Part shown: positions 56,211 through 64,000 of the stretch, one piece after another
Numbering within the stretch: the stretch's first letter is position 1
Layout of the letters: each line of letters starts with the position of its first letter
Source: Paenibacillus brevis
GTDB taxonomy: Bacteria; Bacillota; Bacilli; Paenibacillales; Paenibacillaceae
Assembly (NCBI RefSeq): GCF_018919145.1
Contig: NZ_JAHLQJ010000018.1
Location: forward strand, 28,555 to 92,554
DNA: 64,000 nucleotides
Reading direction: 5' to 3'
Notes under the pieces: generated by a model
Told to the model about the DNA's origin: nothing
What the model saw: the letters and a program-made list of their open reading frames with translations, nothing else
Database searches by the model: none
Position numbers and translations under genes: made by a program

Positions 56211-57098
56211 CTAATTCCGTTTGAACCCTTCGCCGAGGACCTCGTGCGCATTCGTAATGATCACAAAGGCCGTTGGCTCCAGCGTCTGTACGAGCGTCTT
56301 GAGCCGTGTCACTTCACTCTGGCCGACCACCACCATCAGGACGGTCCGGTCATCGCCGGTATAACCGCCCTGCGCATTCAGCTTAGTCAATCCCCGGTCC
56401 AGTTCGCTAAGAACGGCCTTTGAGATGGCTTCGGTATTATCCGCAATAATATAAGCCACTTTCGTATAGCCAAATCCCAGCTCGATCAGATCGATCATTT
56501 TACCGGTGATATATAAGCCGATCAGGGCGTATAGCGCCTTTTCCGGAGACAGAATAAATCCGGCAAGCCCGATGACCATGCCATCCATCAACACCACGCA
56601 GACCGAAAGGCTCAGTCCGCTGTATTTCTGAATGATCTGTGCAAGAATGGATAAGCCGCCTGTTGACCCGCGTCCCCGAAAAACGATACCAAGGCCGATC
56701 CCTACACCGATCCCCCCATAAAGTGAGGCCAGCAAGGAGTCTGTGGTCGGTACCGGAAAATTCCGGGTCAGAAAGACGAATAGCGGAAGTACGATGGTTC
56801 CCAGCAATGAGCGGATCGCGTAATCCCGCCCCAGCAGCAAAAAACCTGCAAAGAAGAGAGGAATATTAAGCGCCCATTGGATATATGCCGGTTCGATCCC
56901 GAACTGCGACTGTGTAATAACTGAAATCCCCGACACACCGCCTGAAGCGATGTCGTTCGGAACGAGAAACAGATTGAATGCCAGCGCCGTAATCAGGGAG
57001 CCGACGATGATCATTAATGTATCGATCGTGTGGCGGACAGGGCCGGTGACAGGGAATGCCTGGCTCCATCTGCGTTTGCGAGGTGTAGAAGACACCAC
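56211..57098 (-). CDS. YitT family membrane protein (DUF161 and DUF2179)
   Basis: A 295-residue protein with about five membrane helices (25-210; SLITALAFNLFLVPNDIASG and GGVSGISVI) and a cytoplasmic DUF2179 domain (about 215-290; KVAYIIADNTEAISKAVL). The start is GTG 57098 after AAGGAGGAA. B. subtilis YvjA is of this family and also lies next to prfB and ftsE, so this is probably its ortholog. Function is not known; a transporter role has been suggested for the family. A hairpin separates it from prfB. Confidence 0.9.
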   Translation of the reverse strand: MVSSTPRKRRWSQAFPVTGPVRHTIDTLMIIVGSLITALAFNLFLVPNDIASGGVSGISVITQSQFGIEPAYIQWALNIPLFFAGFLLLGRDYAIRSLLGTIVLPLFVFLTRNFPVPTTDSLLASLYGGIGVGIGLGIVFRGRGSTGGLSILAQIIQKYSGLSLSVCVVLMDGMVIGLAGFILSPEKALYALIGLYITGKMIDLIELGFGYTKVAYIIADNTEAISKAVLSELDRGLTKLNAQGGYTGDDRTVLMVVVGQSEVTRLKTLVQTLEPTAFVIITNAHEVLGEGFKRN

Positions 57099-57123
57099 GG
57101 TTCCTCCTTACTAATCAGAAAGG

Positions 57124-57156
57124 GTGCGCCCGGCAAAGATGACTCGCCTGGCGCAC
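57124..57156 (-). terminator. Hairpin between prfB and the yitT-like gene, probable terminator
   Basis: GTGCGCC-GGC and GCC-GGCGCAC arms with a 12-base loop; the following T tract on the minus strand is short (CCTTTCT), so termination may be partial. Confidence 0.6.
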
Positions 57157-57170
57157 TGTGTCTTAGAATG

Positions 57171-58284
57171 TTATTGTGGGTCGCTCTTGATCTGACTTCG
57201 CAGATAGCCGTCGATAAAGGCATCCAGATCGCCGTCCATCACAGCACCGACGTTGCCCGTCTCTATAGAGGTCCGATGATCCTTAACCATGCTGTACGGG
57301 TGGAATACATAAGAGCGGATCTGACTGCCCCATGCAATGTCCGACTGCTCTCCGCGAATCTCATCCAGTTCCTTCCGCTGCTCCTCGAGCTTCCGTTCAT
57401 ACAGCTTGGAGCGAAGCATGGTCATGGCACGCTCTCTATTCTTGATCTGGGAGCGTTCGTTCTGGCAGGTCACGACAATTCCGGTTGGAATATGCGTAAT
57501 CCGCACCGCAGAGTCCGTTGTATTAATATGCTGTCCACCGGCGCCGCTCGCGCGGTACGTATCAATCTTGAGATCCTCGGTACGCACATCAATATCTACA
57601 TCATCGGTAATCTCCGGAACAACGTCACAGGATACGAAAGAGGTATGTCTCCGGCCAGAGGAATCAAACGGAGAAATACGGACCAGACGGTGGACGCCCT
57701 TTTCTGCCTTCAAATAGCCGTAAGCATTAAAGCCCTTGATCGACAGGGTTACACTCTTGATCCCCGCTTCATCCCCTGGCAAATAGTCGAGCGTCTCCAC
57801 CTTGAACCCGCGCTTCTCTGCCCAGCGGGTATACATCCGAAGCAGCATCTGGCCCCAATCTTGAGACTCGGTACCGCCTGCACCAGGGTGAAGCTCGAGA
57901 ATCGCATTCATTTTATCGTAGGGCTGATTGAGCAAAAGGGTTAACTCAAAGTCCTCCAGCTTTTTCACAAGTGCGGATACAGAGGTGCCAATCTCGGCGG
58001 CCAAAGCCTCGTCGCCTTCTTCTTCTGCAAGCTCGGCCATCATTTCCGCATCATCATATTCCTGCTGCAGGGCGCCGTATTGGTCCACTGATGACTTGAC
58101 GGCATTCATTTCTGCGATAATCCCTTGCGCCTTGTCATTATCATCCCAAAAGTCCGGCGCAGCCATTTTCTCTTCAAAGTTCGCAATCAGTTCCTGTTTG
58201 TAATCTAAGTCAAAGAGACCCCCTAAGGTTTGATAACTTCTTGGCAATCTCTCGCATGTCTTGCTTAACATTTGGATCCAGCAT
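57171..58284 (-). CDS. prfB: Peptide chain release factor 2, with programmed +1 frameshift
   Basis: RF2 recognises UGA and UAA. The true start is ATG 58284 after GGAGGGTGG; 24 codons ([20 protein letters not shown]...) end at an in-frame TGA (58212-58210). The shift site is AGGGGG followed by CTT-TGA-C, the classical RF2 signal. Skipping base 58212 continues as [20 protein letters not shown] to the stop at 57171: complement(57171..58211, 58213..58284), 370 residues. Seen further: SPF in [14 protein letters not shown] (stop-codon tripeptide) and GGQ in [14 protein letters not shown] naive single-frame call reaches upstream to 58574 and overlaps secA; that N-terminus is wrong. Confidence 0.96.
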
Positions 58285-58358
58285 GCTGTATTCCACCCTC
58301 CGCGTAAAATTAAACTGCTATTCTTTAACCTTACATTCCTGCATTTCACAGAAAAAAG

Positions 58359-58385
58359 GGGAGCCATCCAAACGGACGGCCCCCC
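58359..58385 (-). terminator. secA terminator
   Basis: On the minus strand a GGCCGTCC/GGATGGCT-type stem with flanking GGGG/CCCC, then TTTTTT, just past the secA stop and before prfB. Confidence 0.8.
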
Positions 58386-58431
58386 GCTGTTATTCCGGAG
58401 CTTGAGGGCAGGAATTCCCCGCCGCTCTTGC

Positions 58432-60939
58432 TTATGCGTTCTGACCGTGGCAGTGTTTGTACTTCTTACCGCTGCCGCAAGGGCACAGGTCGTTACGGCC
58501 AATCTGCTCCCCGCGTTGAACCGGACGTTTCTCGGCTGGTTCTCCGCTGGTCGAGATTTTATCCTCGTCAACAACCGCTTGACGCTCCTGATTGCTCTCC
58601 ACTTGAGCCTTCATGATGTACATGGAGATCTCTTCCTGGATATTCGCAACCATTTCGTTGAACATTTCGTAGCCTTCGAACTGATATTCGCGCAGCGGAT
58701 CTGTACCGCCATAAGAGCGAAGGTGAATCCCTTGACGCAATTGATCCATCGCATCAATGTGATCCATCCATTTGCTGTCTACAGAACGAAGAGCAATAAC
58801 CTTCTCGAACTCACGAACCATTTCGGAGCCAAGAGCCTCTTCACGTGTATTATACTTCGCCATCACCTTTTCAAAGATGAACTCCGTAATTTCAGATGCT
58901 TCTTTGTTCCACAAATCTTCTTTCGTAATCGCTCCTACATCGAGCATCTTGCTGTTCACATACTCAGCGATATCCTCCAGACCCCATTCTTCCGGGAGCT
59001 CCTCGCTGGTATGGGCTTCCACAATGCGCTCAATTGTAGCCTTGAGCATATCCACAATAATTTGCTTAATGTTCTCGGATTCAAGAAGCTCACGACGCTG
59101 CTTGTAAATGATTTCCCGTTGTTGGTTCATTACATCATCATATTGCAGGACGACTTTACGGATATCGAAGTTATTCCCTTCAACCCGTTTTTGGGCAGAT
59201 TCAACCGCACGCGTAATCATCTTGCTCTCAATCGGCTGATCTTCTTCAAAGCCAAGACGATCCATCATATTCAAGACATTATCTGCACCAAAGCGCTTCA
59301 TCAATTCATCGCCAAGGGACAGATAGAATTGAGTCGATCCTGGGTCACCCTGGCGGCCTGCACGGCCGCGGAGCTGGTTATCGATCCGGCGGGATTCATG
59401 GCGCTCAGTACCAATAATATGCAAGCCTCCGACTTCGGAGACACCTTCACCGAGCAAAATGTCTGTGCCGCGGCCTGCCATGTTCGTGGCAATCGTCACA
59501 GCGCCAGGCTCACCTGCACGGGAAATAATCTCAGCCTCTTCGGCATGATATTTAGCATTCAGAACTTTATGCTGTACCCCTTTGCGTTTCAGCATTTCAG
59601 ATACCCGCTCGGAGTTCTCGATGGATACCGTACCAACCAGGACAGGCTGGTTCTTTTTATGGCGCTCCACAATCTCGTTGACAACGGCCTTGAACTTGCC
59701 GTCTTCACTCTTATAGACCACATCCGGCATATCCTGACGCTGGTTTGGGCGGTTCGTCGGTACTTGCAGTACTTCCAATCCATAAATTTTCTTGAATTCT
59801 TCTTCTTCCGTCTTGGCGGTACCCGTCATTCCCGCAAGCTTGCGGTACATCCGGAAATAGTTCTGGAACGTAATCGTTGCCAGGGTCATGCTCTCATTCT
59901 GTACCTCGATGCCTTCCTTTGCTTCAATTGCTTGGTGAAGACCATCGCTGTAACGCCGGCCTTGCATGATCCGGCCAGTGAATTCGTCAACAATCAATAC
60001 TTCGTCTTCAGTCACTACATAGTCGACGTCACGACGCATAATCACGTTTGCCTTGAGGGCCTGTACAACGTGATGGTTCAGTGTAATATGTTTAGGGTCG
60101 TAGAGGTTGTCAATACCGAAAGCTTTCTCTGCTTTGGCTACGCCATTTTCAGTCAGCGCAACTGCCTTAACCTTAATATCAACAGTATAATCCTCGTCCG
60201 CTTCAAGGCGCTTCACAAAACGGTCGGCTGCATAATACAGCTCGGTCGATTTCTGAGCTTGTCCGGAAATAATAAGCGGTGTCCGCGCTTCATCAATGAG
60301 AATGGAGTCCACTTCGTCAATAATACAGAAATAGAGCGGGCGTTGTACCATTTGTTCTTTGTACAGCACCATGTTGTCCCGAAGGTAATCGAATCCAAAT
60401 TCGTTATTCGTTCCATAAGTAATATCACAAGCATATGCTTCCTGTTTCTCAGCATGCTCCATGCCGTTCAGATTCACACCGACAGTCATGCCCAGGAAAT
60501 TATAAATCTGGCCCATCTGCTCGCTATCCCGTTGAGCCAAATAATCGTTTACTGTAACTACATGCACGCCTTTTCCAAGCAGCGCATTCAAATAAACTGG
60601 CAGGGTCCCAACAAGGGTTTTACCTTCACCGGTTTTCATCTCTGCGATCCGGCCCTCATGCAATGCCATCCCGCCGACCAACTGCACATCAAAGTGACGC
60701 ATACCGAGCGTTCTCTTGGAAGCCTCTCTAACGGTAGCAAATGCTTCCGGAAGCAGTTCTTCCAGCGTCTCTCCCTTTTCGATGCGTTCCCGAAACTCCA
60801 CGGTTTTTGCCTGCAATTGCTCGTCCGACAAGGCTTCGAATTCGGGTTCCAGTTTATTAATATGGTCTACCGTCTTCATCAGACGTTTGACATCACGTTC
60901 GTTAACGTCGCCAAAGATCTTCTTCACTAATCCTAGCAT
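58432..60939 (-). CDS. secA: SecA, preprotein translocase ATPase
   Basis: An 835-residue motor that drives secretory proteins through SecYEG. Walker [20 protein letters not shown] near residue 100, DEAD-type [19 protein letters not shown] near 205, helicase motif [10 protein letters not shown] near 490, arm [17 protein letters not shown] and the C-terminal zinc tail [18 protein letters not shown] that binds SecB or lipid. Length and order are those of the essential SecA1. ATG 60939 follows AAAGGGG. Confidence 0.98.
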   Translation of the reverse strand: MLGLVKKIFGDVNERDVKRLMKTVDHINKLEPEFEALSDEQLQAKTVEFRERIEKGETLEELLPEAFATVREASKRTLGMRHFDVQLVGGMALHEGRIAEMKTGEGKTLVGTLPVYLNALLGKGVHVVTVNDYLAQRDSEQMGQIYNFLGMTVGVNLNGMEHAEKQEAYACDITYGTNNEFGFDYLRDNMVLYKEQMVQRPLYFCIIDEVDSILIDEARTPLIISGQAQKSTELYYAADRFVKRLEADEDYTVDIKVKAVALTENGVAKAEKAFGIDNLYDPKHITLNHHVVQALKANVIMRRDVDYVVTEDEVLIVDEFTGRIMQGRRYSDGLHQAIEAKEGIEVQNESMTLATITFQNYFRMYRKLAGMTGTAKTEEEEFKKIYGLEVLQVPTNRPNQRQDMPDVVYKSEDGKFKAVVNEIVERHKKNQPVLVGTVSIENSERVSEMLKRKGVQHKVLNAKYHAEEAEIISRAGEPGAVTIATNMAGRGTDILLGEGVSEVGGLHIIGTERHESRRIDNQLRGRAGRQGDPGSTQFYLSLGDELMKRFGADNVLNMMDRLGFEEDQPIESKMITRAVESAQKRVEGNNFDIRKVVLQYDDVMNQQREIIYKQRRELLESENIKQIIVDMLKATIERIVEAHTSEELPEEWGLEDIAEYVNSKMLDVGAITKEDLWNKEASEITEFIFEKVMAKYNTREEALGSEMVREFEKVIALRSVDSKWMDHIDAMDQLRQGIHLRSYGGTDPLREYQFEGYEMFNEMVANIQEEISMYIMKAQVESNQERQAVVDEDKISTSGEPAEKRPVQRGEQIGRNDLCPCGSGKKYKHCHGQNA

Positions 60940-60978
60940 GGTTTACCCCTTTCACGCAGAAACAGATGATTTGCCTAA

Positions 60979-61007
60979 ATTGTAACAGTTTGTAACGAAT
61001 GCCGCAA
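60979..61007 (-). promoter_or_regulatory. secA promoter
   Basis: On the minus strand TTGCGG (61007-61002), 17 bases, TACAAT (60984-60979), 40 bases before the start. Confidence 0.7.
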
Positions 61008-61058
61008 CACAACCGCTTACAGCCACGGCCAAAATATTCCATCATCTATACGAATAAA

Positions 61059-61087
61059 GAGCCTTATCCGCATGCGGATAAAGGCTC
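61059..61087 (-). terminator. hpf terminator
   Basis: GAGCC-TTATCCGC and GCGGATAA-GGCTC arms in a nearly perfect stem; on the minus strand TTTATT follows. Confidence 0.75.
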
Positions 61088-61162
61088 GTTCCTTGTGCTT
61101 CAATTGTAACAATTACCACTCATAATCCAACATTCACGAGATTAACGATCACGCTGCGGTTC

Positions 61163-61720
61163 TTAGGCTTTCTCAATCAAGCCGTATTTACCGTCATTGC
61201 GCTTATAGACTACGTTAACATCCTGGGTGTCGATGTTGGTAAAAACAAAGAAGTTGTGACCGACCATATTCATCTGTAGAATTGCCTCTTCTACATCCAT
61301 AGGCTTCAGATTGAACCGTTTGGTGCGGACCAATTCAAGCTCCTCATCGCCCTCGTCCAGCGTAGCAACATGACCATTGCCTGCCGTATTCTCAACGAAC
61401 AACGACTTCAAGCTGCCTTCTTGGCGGAATTTGCGGTTCACCTTCGTCTTATGCTTGCGGATCTGACGCTCCAGCTTGTCCACGACGGCATCCATCGATG
61501 CATACATGTCATCACTGCGATCTTCAGCCCTGAGCATAACGCCGGTCAGAGGAATCGTTACCTCTACCACGTGCAAGCCTCGTACGACACTCAAGGTAAC
61601 TGTACCATCCGAGGTAAGGGGTGCATCAAAGTACTTGTCAAGCCGGCTGAGCTTCTTGTCCACGTAATCTCTCAAGGCCTCAGTCACTTCAATTTGCTGT
61701 CCACGAATACTATAATTCAT
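61163..61720 (-). CDS. hpf: Long-form ribosome hibernation promoting factor
   Basis: A 185-residue YvyD-type protein that joins 70S ribosomes into inactive 100S dimers in stationary phase. The N-terminal beta-alpha ribosome-binding domain (about 1-100) has IRGQQIEVTEALRDYVDKKL and basic RKHKTKVNRKFRQ; a linker leads to the C-terminal dimerisation domain (about 128-185) with KRFNLKPMDVEEAILQMN and FFVFTNIDTQDVNVVYKR. ATG 61720 follows AAAGGAGGAG. It sits before secA as in Bacillus. Confidence 0.96.
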   Translation of the reverse strand: MNYSIRGQQIEVTEALRDYVDKKLSRLDKYFDAPLTSDGTVTLSVVRGLHVVEVTIPLTGVMLRAEDRSDDMYASMDAVVDKLERQIRKHKTKVNRKFRQEGSLKSLFVENTAGNGHVATLDEGDEELELVRTKRFNLKPMDVEEAILQMNMVGHNFFVFTNIDTQDVNVVYKRNDGKYGLIEKA

Positions 61721-61749
61721 AGGGCACTCCTCCTTTGCTTTGCACCTTT

Positions 61750-61779
61750 ATTATATCACAACTGTTAACGCAAAGTAAA
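61750..61779 (-). promoter_or_regulatory. hpf promoter, extended -10
   Basis: On the minus strand TTTACT (61779-61774), 18 bases, TGA-TATAAT (-10 at 61755-61750), giving a leader of about 25 bases. This is sigma-A-like; no sigma-B motif was recognised. Confidence 0.6.
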
Positions 61780-61854
61780 AAGCATCAGCAGGATGTAAAG
61801 GGAGGCTGCCATGACTCTGGAGCAGTGCCTTCTATCTTAATAGCCAGGCTTTCC

Positions 61855-62406
61855 TTACCACCTTCTGCTTCGCCAACGAATTAACAATATTGTGAATACT
61901 CCTCCACAAGTTGCCCCGATCGTATCGAGCAGAACATCTTGCACCATAGCCGTTCGGCCAGGGGTCAGACTCTGATGCAGCTCATCTGAGCAAGCATATA
62001 GAAATGACAACAGGATGGAGTATAAGAGGAGAGAGCCTAATTTTTTTCCTGATAAGCTCCTCTTTTTATCGTTTGGCATTCTTCCCATCAAGGCAAAGAT
62101 AAACAGAGCGGCCAGCAGTGCATAGCAGAAAAAATGAGCAGCCTTGCGAATGAAAAATTCTATAAAGCTCGCTCCGCCCACACTCTCCACACTGATCTCA
62201 TGCCCACCGTAAGTAAAGCTAAACTTGCCAAAAAAATCAGCAATCCATTGCTCTGACGTGCTTTTTTCAATATTCGGTACCAACGTCTGTTCTTGGTAAG
62301 TCTGCGATGAAGAAAGGAATAAGAGCAACATCAGCGTAATCGCCGGCAACCAGCGGAGCCAAGAATAAATATTGCGCAGAAAAATCACCTCATTGGAAAA
62401 GAGCAT
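61855..62406 (-). CDS. VanZ family membrane protein
   Basis: A 183-residue protein with four hydrophobic segments (about 17-32, 85-107, 125-142, 155-175). The VanZ-like core is FIRKAAHFFCYALLAALFIF and LYACSDELHQSLTPGRTAMV with QDVLLDTIGATCGG. VanZ-type proteins give low-level teicoplanin resistance in some cases, but most are uncharacterised. ATG 62406 lies directly after the cold-shock terminator and has no clear ribosome site; GAGGTGAT inside the first codons may serve a later start. Expression may depend on readthrough from csp. Confidence 0.85.
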   Translation of the reverse strand: MLFSNEVIFLRNIYSWLRWLPAITLMLLLFLSSSQTYQEQTLVPNIEKSTSEQWIADFFGKFSFTYGGHEISVESVGGASFIEFFIRKAAHFFCYALLAALFIFALMGRMPNDKKRSLSGKKLGSLLLYSILLSFLYACSDELHQSLTPGRTAMVQDVLLDTIGATCGGVFTILLIRWRSRRW

Positions 62407-62440
62407 AAAACGAGAAAACCCCGGGTTTCCCCGGGGGTTT
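62407..62440 (-). terminator. Cold-shock gene terminator
   Basis: AAACCCCCGGGG and CCCGGGGTTT arms, then TTCTCGTTTT on the minus strand. It abuts the VanZ start. Confidence 0.88.
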
Positions 62441-62502
62441 GCTAGCGAATCTTCAATTGTTAACCATCAACCCGTTATATGTAGGTCGGCTGTGCCGGAT
62501 GA

Positions 62503-62700
62503 TTACAGTTTGATTACGTTAGCTGCTTGCGGTCCGCGAGCGCCTTCAACGATTTCGAACTCAACGGATTGTCCTTCTTCCAAAGTCTTGAAGCCTTCGG
62601 ATTGGATCGCGGAGAAATGTACGAAAACGTCGCCGCCTTCTTCAGTTTCGATGAAGCCATAACCCTTCTCAGCATTGAACCATTTTACTTTACCTTGCAT
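62503..62700 (-). CDS. Cold-shock protein (CspA/CspB family)
   Basis: A 65-residue single OB-fold RNA chaperone. RNP1 is KGYGFIE (about 13-19) and RNP2 VFVHF (about 25-29); the whole chain [16 protein letters not shown] to AANVIKL matches Bacillales Csp proteins in length. ATG 62700 is preceded by GAAGGGA. It has its own strong promoter and terminator. Which paralogue it is cannot be told. Confidence 0.96.
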   Translation of the reverse strand: MQGKVKWFNAEKGYGFIETEEGGDVFVHFSAIQSEGFKTLEEGQSVEFEIVEGARGPQAANVIKL

Positions 62701-62763
62701 GCACTAACATTCCCTTCGTTATCAAATAAGAGTGTGATCCTGTAACCAAGCCTCACATTTCTG

Positions 62764-62793
62764 ACTATACCATTCAAGCTTCTCCAGTGTCAA
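62764..62793 (-). promoter_or_regulatory. Cold-shock gene promoter
   Basis: On the minus strand TTGACA (62793-62788), 18 bases, TATAGT (62769-62764), predicting a leader of about 57 bases, shorter than the E. coli cspA leader. Confidence 0.75.
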
Positions 62794-63075
62794 TTACCAA
62801 GGAATAGGTTTTTCTGGAATTTCATGTAAGTTTATGTCGAATTTATTCTTACATGATTTGGATAGCAATGGCGGATACAGAAGTCAATATCCATTTACCC
62901 AGTTTTTATCCCTTCTGAAACATTGAGAATAAATATTATTGTATTACTTTACTCTCCAAGATTGAATAGGTCTTGTTAAATCCCTATTAGAGTTTAACAC
63001 TAACCTACTAATCATTAGCATCCGATATATATAATAGTTACGTCTTTTCAACTTAGAAAGGAATGAGGAAACCAC

Positions 63076-63897
63076 ATGGTAAATAAAAGCTCGGCTAAGG
63101 AATTGTATTTAGAAATCTTAAAAAAAACGATCTTGGGAGAAATATGGCTGGAGCAGTTAGAGTATGGTCCTATCCCATCCCACATCCGGATTCCCGAGGA
63201 GTTAACGAAAGAACTATCTAAGCTTAATTTAGAAATTCTTCACAAAATAATTCCTAATAAAGAAAAAAGGAATGGAGGGCTAGACTGGCCTTTACTCGCT
63301 CATAGCATGATTGGTAGATTAAGACTTAACAACCTGCATGAATGTCTAGAAACGGTTATAAACGAGTCAATTGAAGGTGACTTTATTGAAACCGGAGTTT
63401 GGCGTGGCGGATCATGCATTTTTGCGAGAGGCTTTTTGAAGGCAAATGATATTACGGATCGTAATATATGGGTTGCCGATTCCTTTGAAGGGTTGCCTAA
63501 ACCCGAACTTGAAAGATACCCTCAAGACGCAGGCGATATTCATCATACGTATAACTTCCTGCGAGTATCATTAGAAGAAGTCCAAAATAATTTTAAGCAA
63601 TATGATCTACTTGACAACCAAGTGAAGTTCTTAAAAGGATGGTTTAAAGATACTTTACCTGTCGCTCCTATCGAAAAAATCGCTATTGCTCGGCTAGATG
63701 GTGATATGTACAGTTCAACTATGGATGGATTAGTTAATTTGTATGACAAAGTAGTTCCAGGCGGTTTCATAATCATTGACGATTATGGTTTAGAAAATTG
63801 CAAACAGGCTGTTACCGATTTTAGAAATTCCCGACAAATCACAGAGCCTTTGATCACAATTGATAAATACGGTGTTTATTGGCGCAAAACTTTATAA
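63076..63897 (+). CDS. TylF/MycF family O-methyltransferase
   Basis: A 273-residue enzyme. The TylF signature is clear: EGDFIETGVWRGGSCIFARG (SAM-binding motif I region), WVADSFEGLPKPE, AIARLDGDMYSSTMDGLVNL with the metal-binding acidic pair, and VPGGFIIIDDYG. Family members methylate sugar hydroxyls in macrolides and also occur in polysaccharide clusters. ATG 63076 follows ATGAGGAAA. The gene is A+T-richer than csp and secA and like the 1-15 kb glycan genes, and a possible insertion-sequence end follows, so recent acquisition is likely. The substrate is unknown. Confidence 0.88.
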   Translation: MVNKSSAKELYLEILKKTILGEIWLEQLEYGPIPSHIRIPEELTKELSKLNLEILHKIIPNKEKRNGGLDWPLLAHSMIGRLRLNNLHECLETVINESIEGDFIETGVWRGGSCIFARGFLKANDITDRNIWVADSFEGLPKPELERYPQDAGDIHHTYNFLRVSLEEVQNNFKQYDLLDNQVKFLKGWFKDTLPVAPIEKIAIARLDGDMYSSTMDGLVNLYDKVVPGGFIIIDDYGLENCKQAVTDFRNSRQITEPLITIDKYGVYWRKTL

Positions 63898-63934
63898 TAA
63901 GAAAATAAAACGCCCCCAAAGGTTAGCTCTGAAC

Positions 63935-64000
63935 TGTGACCCGGTTTGTGGACTCTGATTAAAAGCAGCCTTTTATTTAGCAGGCCAAGAGATGACTCCT
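63935..64000 (+). mobile_element. Possible left end of an IS3-family element
   Basis: TGAACTGTGACCC, then GTTTGTGGACT, resembles IS150-group IS3 termini of the form TG-ACTG-ACCC-TTTG-GGAC by eye. The window ends 66 bases later, before any transposase could be seen. Confidence 0.3.

Noticed and set aside
55939..56214. 91-residue frame through the second array C
   Set aside because: Same reason; no ribosome site, the array follows a strong terminator, and the frame runs into the opposite-strand yitT-like gene.
58285..58574. N-terminal extension of prfB to 58574
   Set aside because: It is the +1 frame read backwards past the frameshift site; it overlaps secA and its terminator and lacks family similarity.
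58261..60930. 889-residue plus-strand frame antisense to secA
   Set aside because: Shadow of secA codon usage; no membrane or domain logic and no ribosome site.
62701..62763. Long cspA-type thermosensor leader
   Set aside because: The likely promoter gives only about 57 bases of leader with no clear cold box.

Overview
The window reads as chromosome from a Gram-positive, spore-former-type bacterium of the Paenibacillaceae, most likely Paenibacillus. Supporting points are strong AGGAGG-type ribosome binding sites, a surface protein with SLH anchoring domains, a division/secretion gene order like that of Bacillus subtilis (hpf-secA-prfB-yitT-like ... ftsE-ftsX-M23 hydrolase-ctpB-minJ-like ... 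uvrB-uvrA), and dispersed palindromic repeats. No rRNA or tRNA genes were seen.

Region 1 (1-15354, minus strand, visibly A+T-rich) is a cell-surface glycan cluster. In transcription order it encodes a GT4 glycosyltransferase, GDP-mannose pyrophosphorylase (manC), GDP-mannose 4,6-dehydratase (gmd), an Rmd-like 4-reductase (together a route to GDP-D-rhamnose), an ABC glycan exporter (Wzm permease and Wzt ATPase with a C-terminal glycan-reading domain), a coiled-coil methyltransferase that could terminate chains, two GT4 proteins (one with two domains), two polytopic GT-C-like membrane proteins and a GT2 enzyme cut by the window edge. On the plus strand next to it is a Wzy_C/O-antigen-ligase-type membrane protein with a TPR tail, a candidate for moving the finished glycan to protein, followed by galU. 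The set resembles S-layer glycoprotein glycan loci of Aneurinibacillus and Paenibacillus alvei.

Region 2 (19-28.8 kb) holds a U32 RNA-hydroxylase-type protein, two small membrane proteins and the uvrBA excision-repair operon. Region 3 (28.8-38.4 kb) holds a MotA/MotB-type stator pair, a 1081-residue RCC1/SLH surface protein, a divergent MalT-type LuxR regulator and a MinJ-like PDZ membrane protein. Region 4 (38.6-43.3 kb) is the FtsEX, M23 hydrolase and CtpB cell-wall module. Region 5 (43.8-54.7 kb) has a CynX/NimT-type MFS transporter and a complete argCJBDFGH arginine operon whose intergenic gaps carry several inserted repeats. Region 6 (54.8-62.7 kb) has a zinc-ribbon membrane protein, a YitT protein, prfB with its programmed +1 frameshift, secA, hpf, a VanZ-like protein and a cold-shock protein. 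The window closes with an A+T-rich TylF-type methyltransferase and a possible insertion-sequence end.

The non-coding signal that stands out is a set of three repeat families: a 51-bp-period array present as two clusters in opposite orientation (22.5 and 55.9 kb) plus solo units at 36.9 and 43.6 kb; a MITE-like element A (40.1, 48.3 and 53.4 kb); and a palindromic element B (22.2 and 50.7 kb).
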